Below are positions 17,918-27,488 of a stretch of 64,000 bases of DNA, in pieces. The stretch comes from Shewanella canadensis (GTDB taxonomy: Bacteria > Pseudomonadota > Gammaproteobacteria > Enterobacterales > Shewanellaceae): the NCBI RefSeq assembly GCF_003966225.1, contig NZ_RXNU01000009.1:110543-174542 (forward strand), written 5' to 3'. A program made the translations under genes and the position numbers. Below the pieces are notes generated by a model. That model saw nothing but the letters and a program-made list of their open reading frames with translations, had not been told where the DNA came from and made no database searches. Each line of letters begins with the position of its first letter. Within the stretch, counting starts at the first letter, position 1.

Positions 17918-19636
17918 ATGGATGTACAAACATTAACTTATTTAATCGTGGGCGTGACGTTTGCCCTATATATTGGTATCGCGATCTGGAGTAGAGCCGG
18001 AACGACCAAAGAATTTTATGTGGCAGGTGGTGGTGTTCACCCTGTGATGAACGGAATGGCGACAGCGGCAGATTGGATGTCGGCGGCGTCATTTATTTCA
18101 CTGGCGGGTATCGTCTCGTTTGTTGGTTATGATGGTTCAGTTTACCTGATGGGTTGGACTGGTGGTTACGTACTGCTTGCACTGTGTATGGCACCATACC
18201 TACGTAAGTTTGGTAAGTTTACCGTGCCCGACTTTATCGGTGACCGTTACTACTCTCAGGCAGCGCGTACCGTAGCCGTTATTTGTGCCATCTTCATCTG
18301 CTTCACTTACATCGCGGGTCAGATGCGTGGTGTAGGAGTTGTATTCTCAAGGTTCCTCGAAGTTGATGTCGAAACCGGTGTTTATATAGGTATGGCCGTG
18401 GTGTTCTTCTATGCTGTGTTGGGTGGAATGAAGGGCATTACTTACACGCAAGTGGCTCAATACTGTGTACTTATCTTCGCTTTCATGGTTCCAGCTATAT
18501 TTATCTCTGTCATGATGACGGGTCACATCCTGCCACAAGTTGGTTTCGGTGCTGAGCTTATCGATGCGGCGGGTAACGGTACAGGAGTGTATCTGCTCGA
18601 CAAGTTAGATGGCCTATCGACCGAGCTTGGTTTTGCTCAATATACCGAAGGCTCTAAGAGCATGATTGACGTGTTCTTTATCACTGGTGCCTTGATGTTT
18701 GGTACTGCGGGTCTGCCTCATGTTATCGTACGTTTCTTCACTGTGCCTAGGGTAAAAGATGCACGTGTATCTGCGGGTTGGGCACTGGTATTCATCGCTA
18801 TCATGTACACCACGATTCCTGCATTAGCGGCGTTCTCTCGTGTAAATATGATTGAGACGATTAATGGTCAGGATTCAACAGGTGTTGCGTATGAAACTGC
18901 ACCGGATTGGATTAAGAACTGGGAAAAGACGGGTCTGATTAAGTGGGATGATAAAAATGCCGATGGCAAGATCTATTATGCCAAAGGCGCCGAAAGTGAG
19001 ATGAAGATTGACCGTGATATCATGGTATTAGCAACGCCTGAAATTGCTAACTTACCGGCTTGGGTTATCGCACTGGTCGCAGCGGGTGGTTTAGCGGCGG
19101 CACTATCAACCTCGGCGGGTCTGTTGCTGGTTATCTCGACTTCGGTGTCTCACGACCTGTTGAAGAAGAACTTGATGCCCGATATCTCAGATAAGAAAGA
19201 GCTGATGTTCGCACGTATCGCAGCAGCCTTAGGCATTGTGATGGCGGGTTACTTCGGTATTAATCCACCGGGCTTCGTTGCGGCGGTCGTTGCGATTGCA
19301 TTCGGATTGGCGGCATCGTCACTCTTCCCGGCAATCATCATGGGCATCTTCTCTAAGACGGTTAACAAAGAGGGCGCTATCTCCGGTATGGTGATTGGTC
19401 TACTGTTCACAGCCTCATATATCGTGTTCTTTAAGTTCATGAATCCGGAAATGAACAACGCCGACAACTGGTTCCTTGGGATCTCTCCCGAAGGCATTGG
19501 TATGATGGGTATGGTGGTTAACTTTGCAGTCGCCTTTGGAGTAAGTAAGGTTACGGCAGCGGTACCTCAGGATGTTGTTGATATGGTTGAGTCGATTCGT
19601 TTCCCTAAAGGGTCAGGCGAGGCGCACGATCATTAA
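17918..19636 (+). CDS. Sodium:solute symporter, acetate/carboxylate type (ActP-like)
   Basis: A 572-residue SSS-family transporter with about 13 membrane segments. Family landmarks include REFYVAGG-like TKEFYVAGGGVHPVMNG, AADWMSAASFISLAG, GGYVLLALCMAPYLRKFGKFTVPDFIGDR split over two helices, and GTAGLPHVIVRFFTVP. A long cytoplasmic or periplasmic loop (about residues 320-375) is present. It probably imports acetate or a short carboxylate with sodium. AAGGAG precedes the ATG. It forms an operon with the DUF4212 gene and ends at the terminator at 19706. Confidence 0.9.
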   Translation: MDVQTLTYLIVGVTFALYIGIAIWSRAGTTKEFYVAGGGVHPVMNGMATAADWMSAASFISLAGIVSFVGYDGSVYLMGWTGGYVLLALCMAPYLRKFGKFTVPDFIGDRYYSQAARTVAVICAIFICFTYIAGQMRGVGVVFSRFLEVDVETGVYIGMAVVFFYAVLGGMKGITYTQVAQYCVLIFAFMVPAIFISVMMTGHILPQVGFGAELIDAAGNGTGVYLLDKLDGLSTELGFAQYTEGSKSMIDVFFITGALMFGTAGLPHVIVRFFTVPRVKDARVSAGWALVFIAIMYTTIPALAAFSRVNMIETINGQDSTGVAYETAPDWIKNWEKTGLIKWDDKNADGKIYYAKGAESEMKIDRDIMVLATPEIANLPAWVIALVAAGGLAAALSTSAGLLLVISTSVSHDLLKKNLMPDISDKKELMFARIAAALGIVMAGYFGINPPGFVAAVVAIAFGLAASSLFPAIIMGIFSKTVNKEGAISGMVIGLLFTASYIVFFKFMNPEMNNADNWFLGISPEGIGMMGMVVNFAVAFGVSKVTAAVPQDVVDMVESIRFPKGSGEAHDH

Positions 19637-19705
19637 TCTTTGATTAAAAGTCTGACTAAAAGACTGATTCAAATTCTGATCTAAATTCAGAGTCAAAGTT
19701 AGATT

Positions 19706-19734
19706 AAAAAAGAGCGCTTCGGCGCTCTTTTTTT
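19706..19734 (+). terminator. Rho-independent terminator of the symporter operon
   Basis: A stem AAAAAAGAGCGC / GCGCTCTTTTTT with a TTCG tetraloop and a long T run, 70 bases past the stop. The A run on the left means it also works for minus-strand transcripts. Confidence 0.9.
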
Positions 19735-19874
19735 GCTTTACCAGATCCCAGTATCACATCTATTATGTAGGTGCAAGCTCAGGCACAATGCGGTATTAGT
19801 GCATATACTTATCTCATTACTTATTGCTCTCGCTTCTGTTTCTAGCTAAGAGCCCGCAAGGTGTGGTGGTATTT

Positions 19875-22800
19875 ATGAGCGGCTCATTCTTGTCATTTTT
19901 ATCATTCCAGTCATGTAAGCCTGCGATTAACAGACTCTTTCTTAGTGGTTTACTCTGCTCACTGCTTGTTATAACTGTATTTGACGTTCGGGCCGAGAAC
20001 CTGAACCGTGGCCCCTATCTGCAAATGGGTACGCAGCAGAGCATGACGGTCAAATGGCGAACCGATGTCTCCAGCCCATCGAGTGTGACTTACGGTACAG
20101 AGCTGAATGACTTGAGTGGCACCGCATCCGGGGCAGATGGGTTGGATCATCGTGTCCTGATATCGGGTTTACAGCCCGATACCCGTTACTATTACGCTTT
20201 GCTCGATGAGTCGGGCGGCGTTCTTGCCGGCGGTGATAGCAGCCATTTTTTCTATACCTCTCCAAACCTTGGTAACACTGAGCTTACCCGTGTTTGGGTC
20301 ATAGGTGATTCCGGCACCGCAGACAGTAATGCACGAGCCGTCCGAGATGCCTATTTGACGCGGACCGGAAGTGAATACACCGACCTTTGGATCATGCTGG
20401 GTGATAATGCCTATTCAACCGGCACCGACAATGAGTACCAAGCGGCGGTGTTTGATCTCTATCCCGAGCTGTTGAAGCAATCTCCGCTGTGGGCCACGTT
20501 AGGTAACCACGACGGAGCAAGTGCTGATTCAGCGTCACAGGATGGACCCTATTACGATATTTTCACCTTGCCGACAAACGGTGAAGCGGGAGGCGTTCCA
20601 TCGGGAACCGAAGCGTATTACTCTTTCGATTATGGCCAGATCCACTTTATCTGCCTCGAGTCCCACGAAACAGACAGGGCAAGTAACGGTGCCATGCTGA
20701 CCTGGTTGGTTAACGATCTAGAGGCGACCAGTCAGCCCTGGATCATCGCTTACTGGCATCACCCTCCCTACACTAAGGGCTCACACAACTCAGATTCTGA
20801 ATCACGCTTGATAGAGATGCGTGAAAATGCGCTGCCAATTCTGGAGTCTTACGGCGTCGATCTTGTCCTATCTGGCCACAGCCACTCCTATGAACGTTCA
20901 TACCTTATCGATAGTCACTATGGCAGTTCAACGACCTTCAGTGAGACGATGAAGCTGGACGGCGGTAACGGTCAGAAAACCGGAGATGGCAGCTATCAGA
21001 AAACGGTGCAGATCCAACAAGCCAATAATGGCGCCGTCTATGTGGTTGCGGGAAGCTCTGGCAAGATATCGGGCGGAGCGCTTAACCACCCGGCCATGTA
21101 CGCCTCAATCAATAGGTTGGGATCGCTCATTGTCGAGGTGATAGCCAATGAGCTGACGGCCACGTTTATCGACAATACCAATGCCGTTCAGGATAAGTTC
21201 ACCATCACTAAAGGGCTGGATATCCTTCCTCCTGAGCTGGTGTCGGTTGAGGCGATTGAAACGATACAGATCAGGGTTGATTTTTCAGAAAATATCACCT
21301 CTACGAGTGCAAATAATCCAGCAAATTACCAACTCGATAACGGCGCAGTGGTGCTCTGGGCCCAGCTGAGTGCAAATCAGCGAGAAGTCACCTTAACGAC
21401 CTCGGCCCTGACGCCTTCACAGCTCTACACCCTGACCGTTAATGGCATCGAAGATATTTCGCTTAACACAATAGTCGCCGATACCCAGCAGACATTTACC
21501 TATATCAATCTAATCACAGTCGCATTTCAGGATGGAGTCAGTCCTGCCGCGGGTTATGCCGGTACAAGTGATGCCTATATCAGTGAGCTCAATGGTGACA
21601 CTAACTATGGGGCGAGTTCGAGCCTGTTTATCGATGGTGATGATGGCGGCGGAGTCGATCTTTCGAGTCTTCTTAGATGGGATATTAGTCAAATTCCAGG
21701 TAATGCCACTGTCGAGTCGGCGGCGATCACCCTGGATGTGTTTAACCCATCGGCTAGTAGCTATGATGTTTTCGCGCTTTATTCTCCTTGGGTCGAAGGT
21801 GAAGTGACCTGGCAGCAGTATCGAGCCAGCATGGCTTGGGAGTCGGCTGGTGGACAAGGCGGGAGCGATCGAGGCTCGATTGTTCTCTCTTCAATTTCAC
21901 CATCGACTGGGCTATTTACCACCAACCTCAATTTAGCGGGGATCGAGGTGGTTCAGTCCTGGGTGGATGGCGCCGTCAACAATAATGGCTTTATCATCGC
22001 AAACACCTCGGCTTCAGATGGTGCCGATTTTTATTCGAGCGAGTCGACGAGTTTCCACCCTAAATTAACACTGGTTTACTCCCTACCTGAGCCAGAGGGG
22101 GATAGCGAAGCACCGAGCCGGGTTGAAAATTTGCAACTCAGTTCAGTGACTACCGAAAGTGCGTCTATGAGCTGGAATGCGGCAACCGATAATGTCGCTG
22201 TGGCCGGCTATAAGATACTGCGTGACGATGTGATGATAGCCACATCATTGATAACGAGTTTCGATGATGGCGGTTTAACACCAGCAACAGACTATGCCTA
22301 TAAGGTGATTGCTTTCGATGGTGCCAATAACGAATCCGCTCCCAGCGCGCCACTGAATGTCACTACCAATGCCATAGCGGCCTCGGTACATGTCGAGCAG
22401 ATAGCCATGGCTATCGAGTCGGTGAATCGGAAAAAGCTCAGAGCACAGGCTGAGGTCTGGGTTGTCGATAATATGGGCTCAGGTATCGGTAACGTCGCGG
22501 TGCAGGGCGGTTGGACAGGCCTGTCGACACAGTCTGTGTCTGGTGTGACATCGGGTGAGGGCAAGGTCAGCTTCAGCTCGGGCAACGCAAACAAGAACAG
22601 CAGTGGTCAATTTATCTTCACCGTTAACTCCCTGAGTCTCACTGGCTACACCTACCTCGAGAGTGACAACATTGAGACCAGTGACTGTATTTACCCCGAT
22701 GCCACAGCCTGTGATGGCATCAGTGCGCCAACGGATCTCAGTGCCAGCTTCAATGGCACTCATGTTGAGCTTAGCTGGTCAGGTGTGGCTCAGGCGACTA

Positions 22801-23306
22801 GCTATAACATCTACCGTTCACTCGATTCTGGCGGCTATAACTCGCCCGTTCAATCGTTCGTGACGAATTATCTCGATAGTCCGGTAGCGCCTGATACCCG
22901 CTATTACTATGTTATATCGGCCAGCGATGGTGTCGAGGAGTCGGCTGTTTCACAAGAGGTCTCCGTGACGACGACTATCTCTGCACCTACGGAATTACAG
23001 GCCGATGATGTCTCTCTATCTCTTAAGAGGAAGGGGCGCAGCTACGATATTACGGCTCAGGTCTCTGTGATAGATGATTCGGGAAGCCCGGCAGCGAACG
23101 CCGAGGTGAGCGGCAACTGGACCTTAGTCAATGGTACACCGCAGATGGTATCGGGGACGACGGGGGCAAACGGCTCTGTCAGTTTGAAGTTATCTAAGGT
23201 GGCGGCTCAAAGCGGCGACGTTTTCTCTTTTACCGTCACCAATATTGAGCGGGGAGGCGATAGCTTCGATGGCGAGATGACCTCTGGCTCTGTGATTGTG
23301 CCCTAG
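19875..23306 (+). CDS. Secreted purple-acid-phosphatase-like metallophosphoesterase with DNRLRE and fibronectin III domains
   Basis: A large exported enzyme, 1143 residues from the ATG at 19875; a TTG at 19824 would add 17 residues. The signal peptide ends near VRAEN. A purple-acid-phosphatase N-terminal FN3-like domain comes next (with GLQPDTRYYY). The metallophosphoesterase domain has all five usual blocks: VIGDSGT, LGDNAYSTG, LGNHDG, WHHPPYTKG and SGHSHSYER. After it come an Ig-like domain (LDILPPELVSVEAIE), a DNRLRE-type domain (about residues 530-720, with SPWVEGEVTWQQY), and fibronectin-III-like modules alternating with repeated Ig-like modules (VSVIDDSGSPAANAEVSG type). It probably releases phosphate from extracellular esters. 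A TPR gene follows two bases after the stop. Confidence 0.85.
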   Translation: MSGSFLSFLSFQSCKPAINRLFLSGLLCSLLVITVFDVRAENLNRGPYLQMGTQQSMTVKWRTDVSSPSSVTYGTELNDLSGTASGADGLDHRVLISGLQPDTRYYYALLDESGGVLAGGDSSHFFYTSPNLGNTELTRVWVIGDSGTADSNARAVRDAYLTRTGSEYTDLWIMLGDNAYSTGTDNEYQAAVFDLYPELLKQSPLWATLGNHDGASADSASQDGPYYDIFTLPTNGEAGGVPSGTEAYYSFDYGQIHFICLESHETDRASNGAMLTWLVNDLEATSQPWIIAYWHHPPYTKGSHNSDSESRLIEMRENALPILESYGVDLVLSGHSHSYERSYLIDSHYGSSTTFSETMKLDGGNGQKTGDGSYQKTVQIQQANNGAVYVVAGSSGKISGGALNHPAMYASINRLGSLIVEVIANELTATFIDNTNAVQDKFTITKGLDILPPELVSVEAIETIQIRVDFSENITSTSANNPANYQLDNGAVVLWAQLSANQREVTLTTSALTPSQLYTLTVNGIEDISLNTIVADTQQTFTYINLITVAFQDGVSPAAGYAGTSDAYISELNGDTNYGASSSLFIDGDDGGGVDLSSLLRWDISQIPGNATVESAAITLDVFNPSASSYDVFALYSPWVEGEVTWQQYRASMAWESAGGQGGSDRGSIVLSSISPSTGLFTTNLNLAGIEVVQSWVDGAVNNNGFIIANTSASDGADFYSSESTSFHPKLTLVYSLPEPEGDSEAPSRVENLQLSSVTTESASMSWNAATDNVAVAGYKILRDDVMIATSLITSFDDGGLTPATDYAYKVIAFDGANNESAPSAPLNVTTNAIAASVHVEQIAMAIESVNRKKLRAQAEVWVVDNMGSGIGNVAVQGGWTGLSTQSVSGVTSGEGKVSFSSGNANKNSSGQFIFTVNSLSLTGYTYLESDNIETSDCIYPDATACDGISAPTDLSASFNGTHVELSWSGVAQATSYNIYRSLDSGGYNSPVQSFVTNYLDSPVAPDTRYYYVISASDGVEESAVSQEVSVTTTISAPTELQADDVSLSLKRKGRSYDITAQVSVIDDSGSPAANAEVSGNWTLVNGTPQMVSGTTGANGSVSLKLSKVAAQSGDVFSFTVTNIERGGDSFDGEMTSGSVIVP

Positions 23307-23308
23307 CC

Positions 23309-24139
23309 ATGAGAGTCTTCTATAAGATAATAATCTTATTCCTGACACTGAATTGTCCAGGCGTATCTATGGCGCATGTAGAGGTCGACTTACGTGTGCA
23401 ACACTATGACGACTTGCTCTTATCACAGACAGATGATGCTCATCTGTATCTGCAGCGAGGAGAGCTGCACGGTGAAAACCGGCATTGGGAGTTGGCCTGG
23501 CGTGATTTTCAAAGTGCCCTTAAGAACACCCATGATGATAATTTACGTTTGGATATCTGGTTTTATATGGGGCGCATGCGACTACAGGCGGGGATGCCGG
23601 ATGAGGCGAAAATCTTGCTATCTAAGGTGATAGCGTTAGATCCCAGATATAAGTCGGCCAGATTGAATCTCGCTAGAACCTATTTAGCGCTGGAAGAGTA
23701 CGATTTGGCGACCGATGAGATGGATAGTTTTATGAGCCTGTTAAACAGGCCCACGCCGGATCAGTTTATTGAGCGTGCGATGATGGCCAAGTCGATAGAG
23801 ATCGAGGGGCTTAGCAAGGCCATTGAGGGGCTCAACGATGGAATTGACAGGCTCGGCCCGATCGTCACCTTAATAGAGCTTCTGGTCGACAGCTACCTTG
23901 AGCAAGACGAAACTCAATTGGCGCTCTCGGCCATCGAACGCTTGCCAGGCAGTGTCAAAGCTCTGCCTCGTTGGCAACTCAAGAAAGGAGATATCTACTA
24001 TCTGCAGATGCGCTTTGTTGACGCACAAGCAGCCTATCAAAATGGCCTGAACACGATAAATACTATGCCGACTCATCGTCAATTGATGCCCGCCGTACAG
24101 GCATTAAAAAATCAGCTTGAGGGCAAGTTGATCTACTGA
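23309..24139 (+). CDS. Exported TPR-repeat protein
   Basis: A 276-residue protein with a signal peptide (cleavage near SMAHVE). Several TPR-like helical repeats are visible, e.g. AHLYLQRGELHGENRHWELAWRD in two segments, IWFYMGRMRLQAGMPDEAKIL, and SARLNLARTYLALEEYDLA. TPR proteins serve as scaffolds. The start is two bases after the phosphatase stop, so the two are translationally coupled and probably act together at the envelope. No specific partner can be named. Confidence 0.8.
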   Translation: MRVFYKIIILFLTLNCPGVSMAHVEVDLRVQHYDDLLLSQTDDAHLYLQRGELHGENRHWELAWRDFQSALKNTHDDNLRLDIWFYMGRMRLQAGMPDEAKILLSKVIALDPRYKSARLNLARTYLALEEYDLATDEMDSFMSLLNRPTPDQFIERAMMAKSIEIEGLSKAIEGLNDGIDRLGPIVTLIELLVDSYLEQDETQLALSAIERLPGSVKALPRWQLKKGDIYYLQMRFVDAQAAYQNGLNTINTMPTHRQLMPAVQALKNQLEGKLIY

Positions 24140-24352
24140 GTTCGGATTTTTTATCGGTAAGTACTTTCAACCGGGCCGCATCACTATTTATTAAGGCGGC
24201 GATAAGAGAGTGATAAGGCGATGCAGTAGATGTCAGTATCAATAGATGGCAAAATCGAAGAGAGGTTATCGCTAAGCGACGTAAATGAGCACTTTGAGTC
24301 GGAGCGGATATACTAAGGATAGGTAAACTTAATCCAGGATGGTTAATAAGTT

Positions 24353-24901
24353 ATGGCTAGTTCAGTAATCAAGCAGATTCCCAATATGTTGACGACATTG
24401 CGCCTGATCTTGGCTATACCTATCTGCCTGATGATCCTGAATGAAGACTATGGCAGCGTGATATGGATTGCATTTATTGCCGGACTCAGTGACGGCGTCG
24501 ATGGCTTCTTAGCCCGTAAATTAAATGCCGTCAGTCGTTACGGTGCGATTGTCGATCCTATTTCCGATAAAGTATTACTGGTCAGTGTGTATGTCTCTTT
24601 TGCGATTGTGGGCCTGCTGCCATGGTGGGTGGCCACGGTCGTCGTGATAAGAGATCTCTTAATCGTCTGCGGCGCCCTTCTCTATCACTGGCAGTTTGGC
24701 CGTTATGAGATAGCCCCGAGTATCTGGGGAAAGGCGAGTACGTTCGTGCAGATAACCTTTGCCCTGATGCTATTAACCGATCAGGTTTACCCGTTCCTTA
24801 CCCCGCTGAGTTTTCAAGTTGGTATGTGGTCACTGATCGTGATGGCCTTTATCAGCGGAGGACACTATTTCTATGTATGGAGCCATAAAGCGTTAGCCTG
24901 A
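24353..24901 (+). CDS. CDP-alcohol phosphatidyltransferase family membrane protein
   Basis: A 182-residue inner-membrane protein with the CDP-alcohol phosphotransferase signature: DGVDGFLAR, then after eight residues G-AIVD-PISD, giving the D-x2-DG-x2-AR-x8-G-x3-D-x3-D pattern complete with all catalytic aspartates. The family makes phosphatidylglycerol phosphate, cardiolipin or related lipids from CDP-diacylglycerol. The sequence resembles PgsA but is a paralogue candidate: housekeeping pgsA is usually next to uvrC, which is absent here. About five membrane helices. It stands alone between the TPR gene and the unknown exported protein. Confidence 0.85.
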   Translation: MASSVIKQIPNMLTTLRLILAIPICLMILNEDYGSVIWIAFIAGLSDGVDGFLARKLNAVSRYGAIVDPISDKVLLVSVYVSFAIVGLLPWWVATVVVIRDLLIVCGALLYHWQFGRYEIAPSIWGKASTFVQITFALMLLTDQVYPFLTPLSFQVGMWSLIVMAFISGGHYFYVWSHKALA

Positions 24902-24945
24902 TGTCTATCTACCAATTAAGTACAGTTTTATAAAGGGAGTTGCAA

Positions 24946-25476
24946 ATGATAAGGATATTATTTTGTTTCCTATTATTGCCAGTTAATATTTTTGCGTCGG
25001 TTCTCGATGATGACGAGGCGTCCATAATAGATGAAAAAAGTGGGCATCAGTCTCTCGAAGGCATAGATTCAAATCATAATGGAGTGAGAGATGATTTTGA
25101 GGAATTTATCGCCAAGCAATATACCGATCCTAATTTACGTCAGCTTGGCTATAATGCTGGCAGGCTTTACTGGTCACTATTTGTTCTAGGTTCTACGCAG
25201 AAAAGCCCCAAACAAGCCGAGGCTGTTTTCAATGATATGTCTGTTGAAAATGCGGCATCCCTGTGCGATTTACTTATAGCGCTGCGGGTCTGCGTACGGA
25301 AAGTGAGGCATTTCCGAGAGAACTTTAATGGTTATCAGTATAAATATTTCAATACGTTTGAGCGACTTGAGACATATTATCGAGCTCAGAATCGACTCTA
25401 TGAATTGCTGGGTGATGACTATGAGCCTACCGTATCGAATACCCCCTGCTTACAAGTCATAAACTATTCTTTTTGA
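24946..25476 (+). CDS. Exported protein of unknown function with EF-hand-like loop
   Basis: A 176-residue protein. An N-terminal signal peptide (RILFCFLLLPVNIFAS) is followed by an acidic segment and DSNHNGVRDDFEEFI, which has the spacing of a calcium-binding loop (D-x-N-x-N-G-x-x-D). Three or four cysteines lie in the mature part. The ATG at 24946 is preferred because AAGGGAG lies six bases before it; a TTG two codons upstream overlaps that site. I do not recognise the family. Confidence 0.65.
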   Translation: MIRILFCFLLLPVNIFASVLDDDEASIIDEKSGHQSLEGIDSNHNGVRDDFEEFIAKQYTDPNLRQLGYNAGRLYWSLFVLGSTQKSPKQAEAVFNDMSVENAASLCDLLIALRVCVRKVRHFRENFNGYQYKYFNTFERLETYYRAQNRLYELLGDDYEPTVSNTPCLQVINYSF

Positions 25477-25640
25477 TTGTTAGTTAATAACAGGGTTTTA
25501 TTGCTCTCTCAAGTGTCCAAGCCTAGGTGAGTGTAATCTAATGAGTGTTATGACTGCGCCATAAGTCGAATACCTGTACCTTTTTGAATTAGGTATAGTT
25601 TTACTATCAGTATCTACCTCCGCTTTTCTGGTGACAGTCT

Positions 25641-27488
25641 ATGGATGCAAGTGAACTTCAACCCATTACCGAGTTTATTAAGGCTCAGGTGCCTTTCGAT
25701 ACTCTTGAGCTCGCGACACTCGAACGTTGCTGTAAAAGCCTGAGCGTCGGCTACTACAGTAAATTATCTGCGTTTGTGCCGCTCGATGAGAGTCACCCTC
25801 AGCTCTATATCGTACGCAGCGGCGCTTTCGAGGTGAGAGATAATGATGGCGAGTTGCTGGACAGGTTAGGCGAGGGGGATTACTTCGGCTTTCCCTCCCT
25901 GTTATCCGGTGAAAAGGTGAGTAACCGGGTTCGGATCCTCGAAGATGGCCTGGTGTATCACCTGGATCCCGACACCTTCGATTACCTGCGTGTAGAGAGT
26001 CGGCAATTCGATCGCTTTTTTAACCGCGCCTTCGCTAAACGCCTGCGTCATCAGACCCGTTTCAAGGCCAAAGAGCTAACCACCACCAATCGGGTCAGCT
26101 CATTGATGTCAGGCGACCCTCTGGTTATCGACGTTAATGCGACGGTGAGTGATGCCGCCCGAAAAATGCGCTCGGCGCGGGTCTCATCGGTCTTAGTGAT
26201 AGATAATAACAAGCTTAGCGGGATCTTGACTGACAGAGACTTGAGAAACAGAGTCTTAGCGGAAGGGTTAGAGGGAAGTCTGCCCGTTCATCAGGCCATG
26301 ACGACAAAGCCCAAGACCCTGACATCAAACTCGCTGGTATTTGAAGCCATGTTGTTGATGAGTGAGCATAGTATTCATCATCTGCCCATCGTTGACGATG
26401 AGCGCGCCGTGGGGGTATTGACCAGCACCGACATCTTACGTGGCCAAAGCTCACAACCTTTGCTTTTGATCGGTGAGATAGAGCGTCAAAATGATCTTGA
26501 AAGCTTAATCGGTGTCAGTAAGCAGATCCCGCTCTTGTTGCAGAATCTGATCAGCGCCGATGCCAGAGCCGAGGAGATTGGCCGGGTACTGACCTCGGTA
26601 ACCGATGCCTTGACCCGACGCCTCATCGTCTTAAACCAACAGATCCTGGGAGAAGCCCCCATGGCCTTCTGCTGGTTGGCATTCGGTTCTCAGGGACGGC
26701 AAGATCAGGCGGCATGTTCGGATCAGGACAACGGTTTGTTGCTCGCTCATGAACCCGATGAGGCGGCTGCCGGCTATTTTGAAGCCTTGACCAAGGCGGT
26801 ATGTAACGGCCTGGACAGATGTGGTTATATCTATTGTCCCGGCGATATCATGGCGCAGAATCCTAAGTGGCGCCTGACCCTATCTCAATGGCAACAGCGC
26901 TTCGGTAAGTGGGTGAATACTCCGGAGCCTAAGGCGTTAATGCATGCGAGTATCTTCTTCGATATGCGCTCTGTCTACGGACCGAGCTCTCTGTTTGATA
27001 GCCTGCAGGACAAGGTGTTAGCGGAAACTAAAGACAATGATATCTTCCTTGCCGGAATGACCAATAACTCATTGCTGGAGTCGCCGCCGTTAGGGTTTTT
27101 CAAACAGTTTGTGCTTGAACGCGACGGACGAGAGGTGAAGGGGATCGATCTGAAACACAAGGGCAATGCCTTGATTAATGATATTGCCCGGGTTTATGCG
27201 CTGTCGGCCGGCATTAAAGAGGTGAATACGGCGAAACGTATTCGAGCATTAATGGAGAGCAATATCATTAATCGTAAAGATGCACTGAATCTCGCCGATG
27301 CCCATGAATTTATCGCCCATATGCGTCTATCCAATCAAGGTTATCAGTACACTCACTCGATAGAACTGTCTAATTACCTGAAACCACAGAATCTCTCCTC
27401 ACTGGTGCGTCATCAGTTACGGGATGCATTTAAGGTGGTGCATGATGCTCAGGCCGGGATAAAGCTTAAATTTACGAGGACCTTTTAG
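25641..27488 (+). CDS. cNMP-binding / CBS / DUF294 nucleotidyltransferase-like protein
   Basis: A 615-residue cytoplasmic signalling protein. Parts in order: a cyclic-nucleotide-binding fold (about 20-140, YIVRSGAFEVRDNDGELLDRLGEGDYFGFPSL in pieces), a CBS pair (about 150-275, ARKMRSARVSSVLVIDNNKL, TDRDLRNRVL and SEHSIHHLPIVDDERAVGVL), a DUF294 nucleotidyltransferase domain with the GSQGRQDQAACSDQDNGLL motif (about 350), and a C-terminal helical DUF294 part. It is homologous to GlnD/KNTase-like regulators, but its target is unknown. Its stop abuts the exonuclease gene. In related bacteria this pair is commonly linked to acetate symporters. Confidence 0.88.
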   Translation: MDASELQPITEFIKAQVPFDTLELATLERCCKSLSVGYYSKLSAFVPLDESHPQLYIVRSGAFEVRDNDGELLDRLGEGDYFGFPSLLSGEKVSNRVRILEDGLVYHLDPDTFDYLRVESRQFDRFFNRAFAKRLRHQTRFKAKELTTTNRVSSLMSGDPLVIDVNATVSDAARKMRSARVSSVLVIDNNKLSGILTDRDLRNRVLAEGLEGSLPVHQAMTTKPKTLTSNSLVFEAMLLMSEHSIHHLPIVDDERAVGVLTSTDILRGQSSQPLLLIGEIERQNDLESLIGVSKQIPLLLQNLISADARAEEIGRVLTSVTDALTRRLIVLNQQILGEAPMAFCWLAFGSQGRQDQAACSDQDNGLLLAHEPDEAAAGYFEALTKAVCNGLDRCGYIYCPGDIMAQNPKWRLTLSQWQQRFGKWVNTPEPKALMHASIFFDMRSVYGPSSLFDSLQDKVLAETKDNDIFLAGMTNNSLLESPPLGFFKQFVLERDGREVKGIDLKHKGNALINDIARVYALSAGIKEVNTAKRIRALMESNIINRKDALNLADAHEFIAHMRLSNQGYQYTHSIELSNYLKPQNLSSLVRHQLRDAFKVVHDAQAGIKLKFTRTF

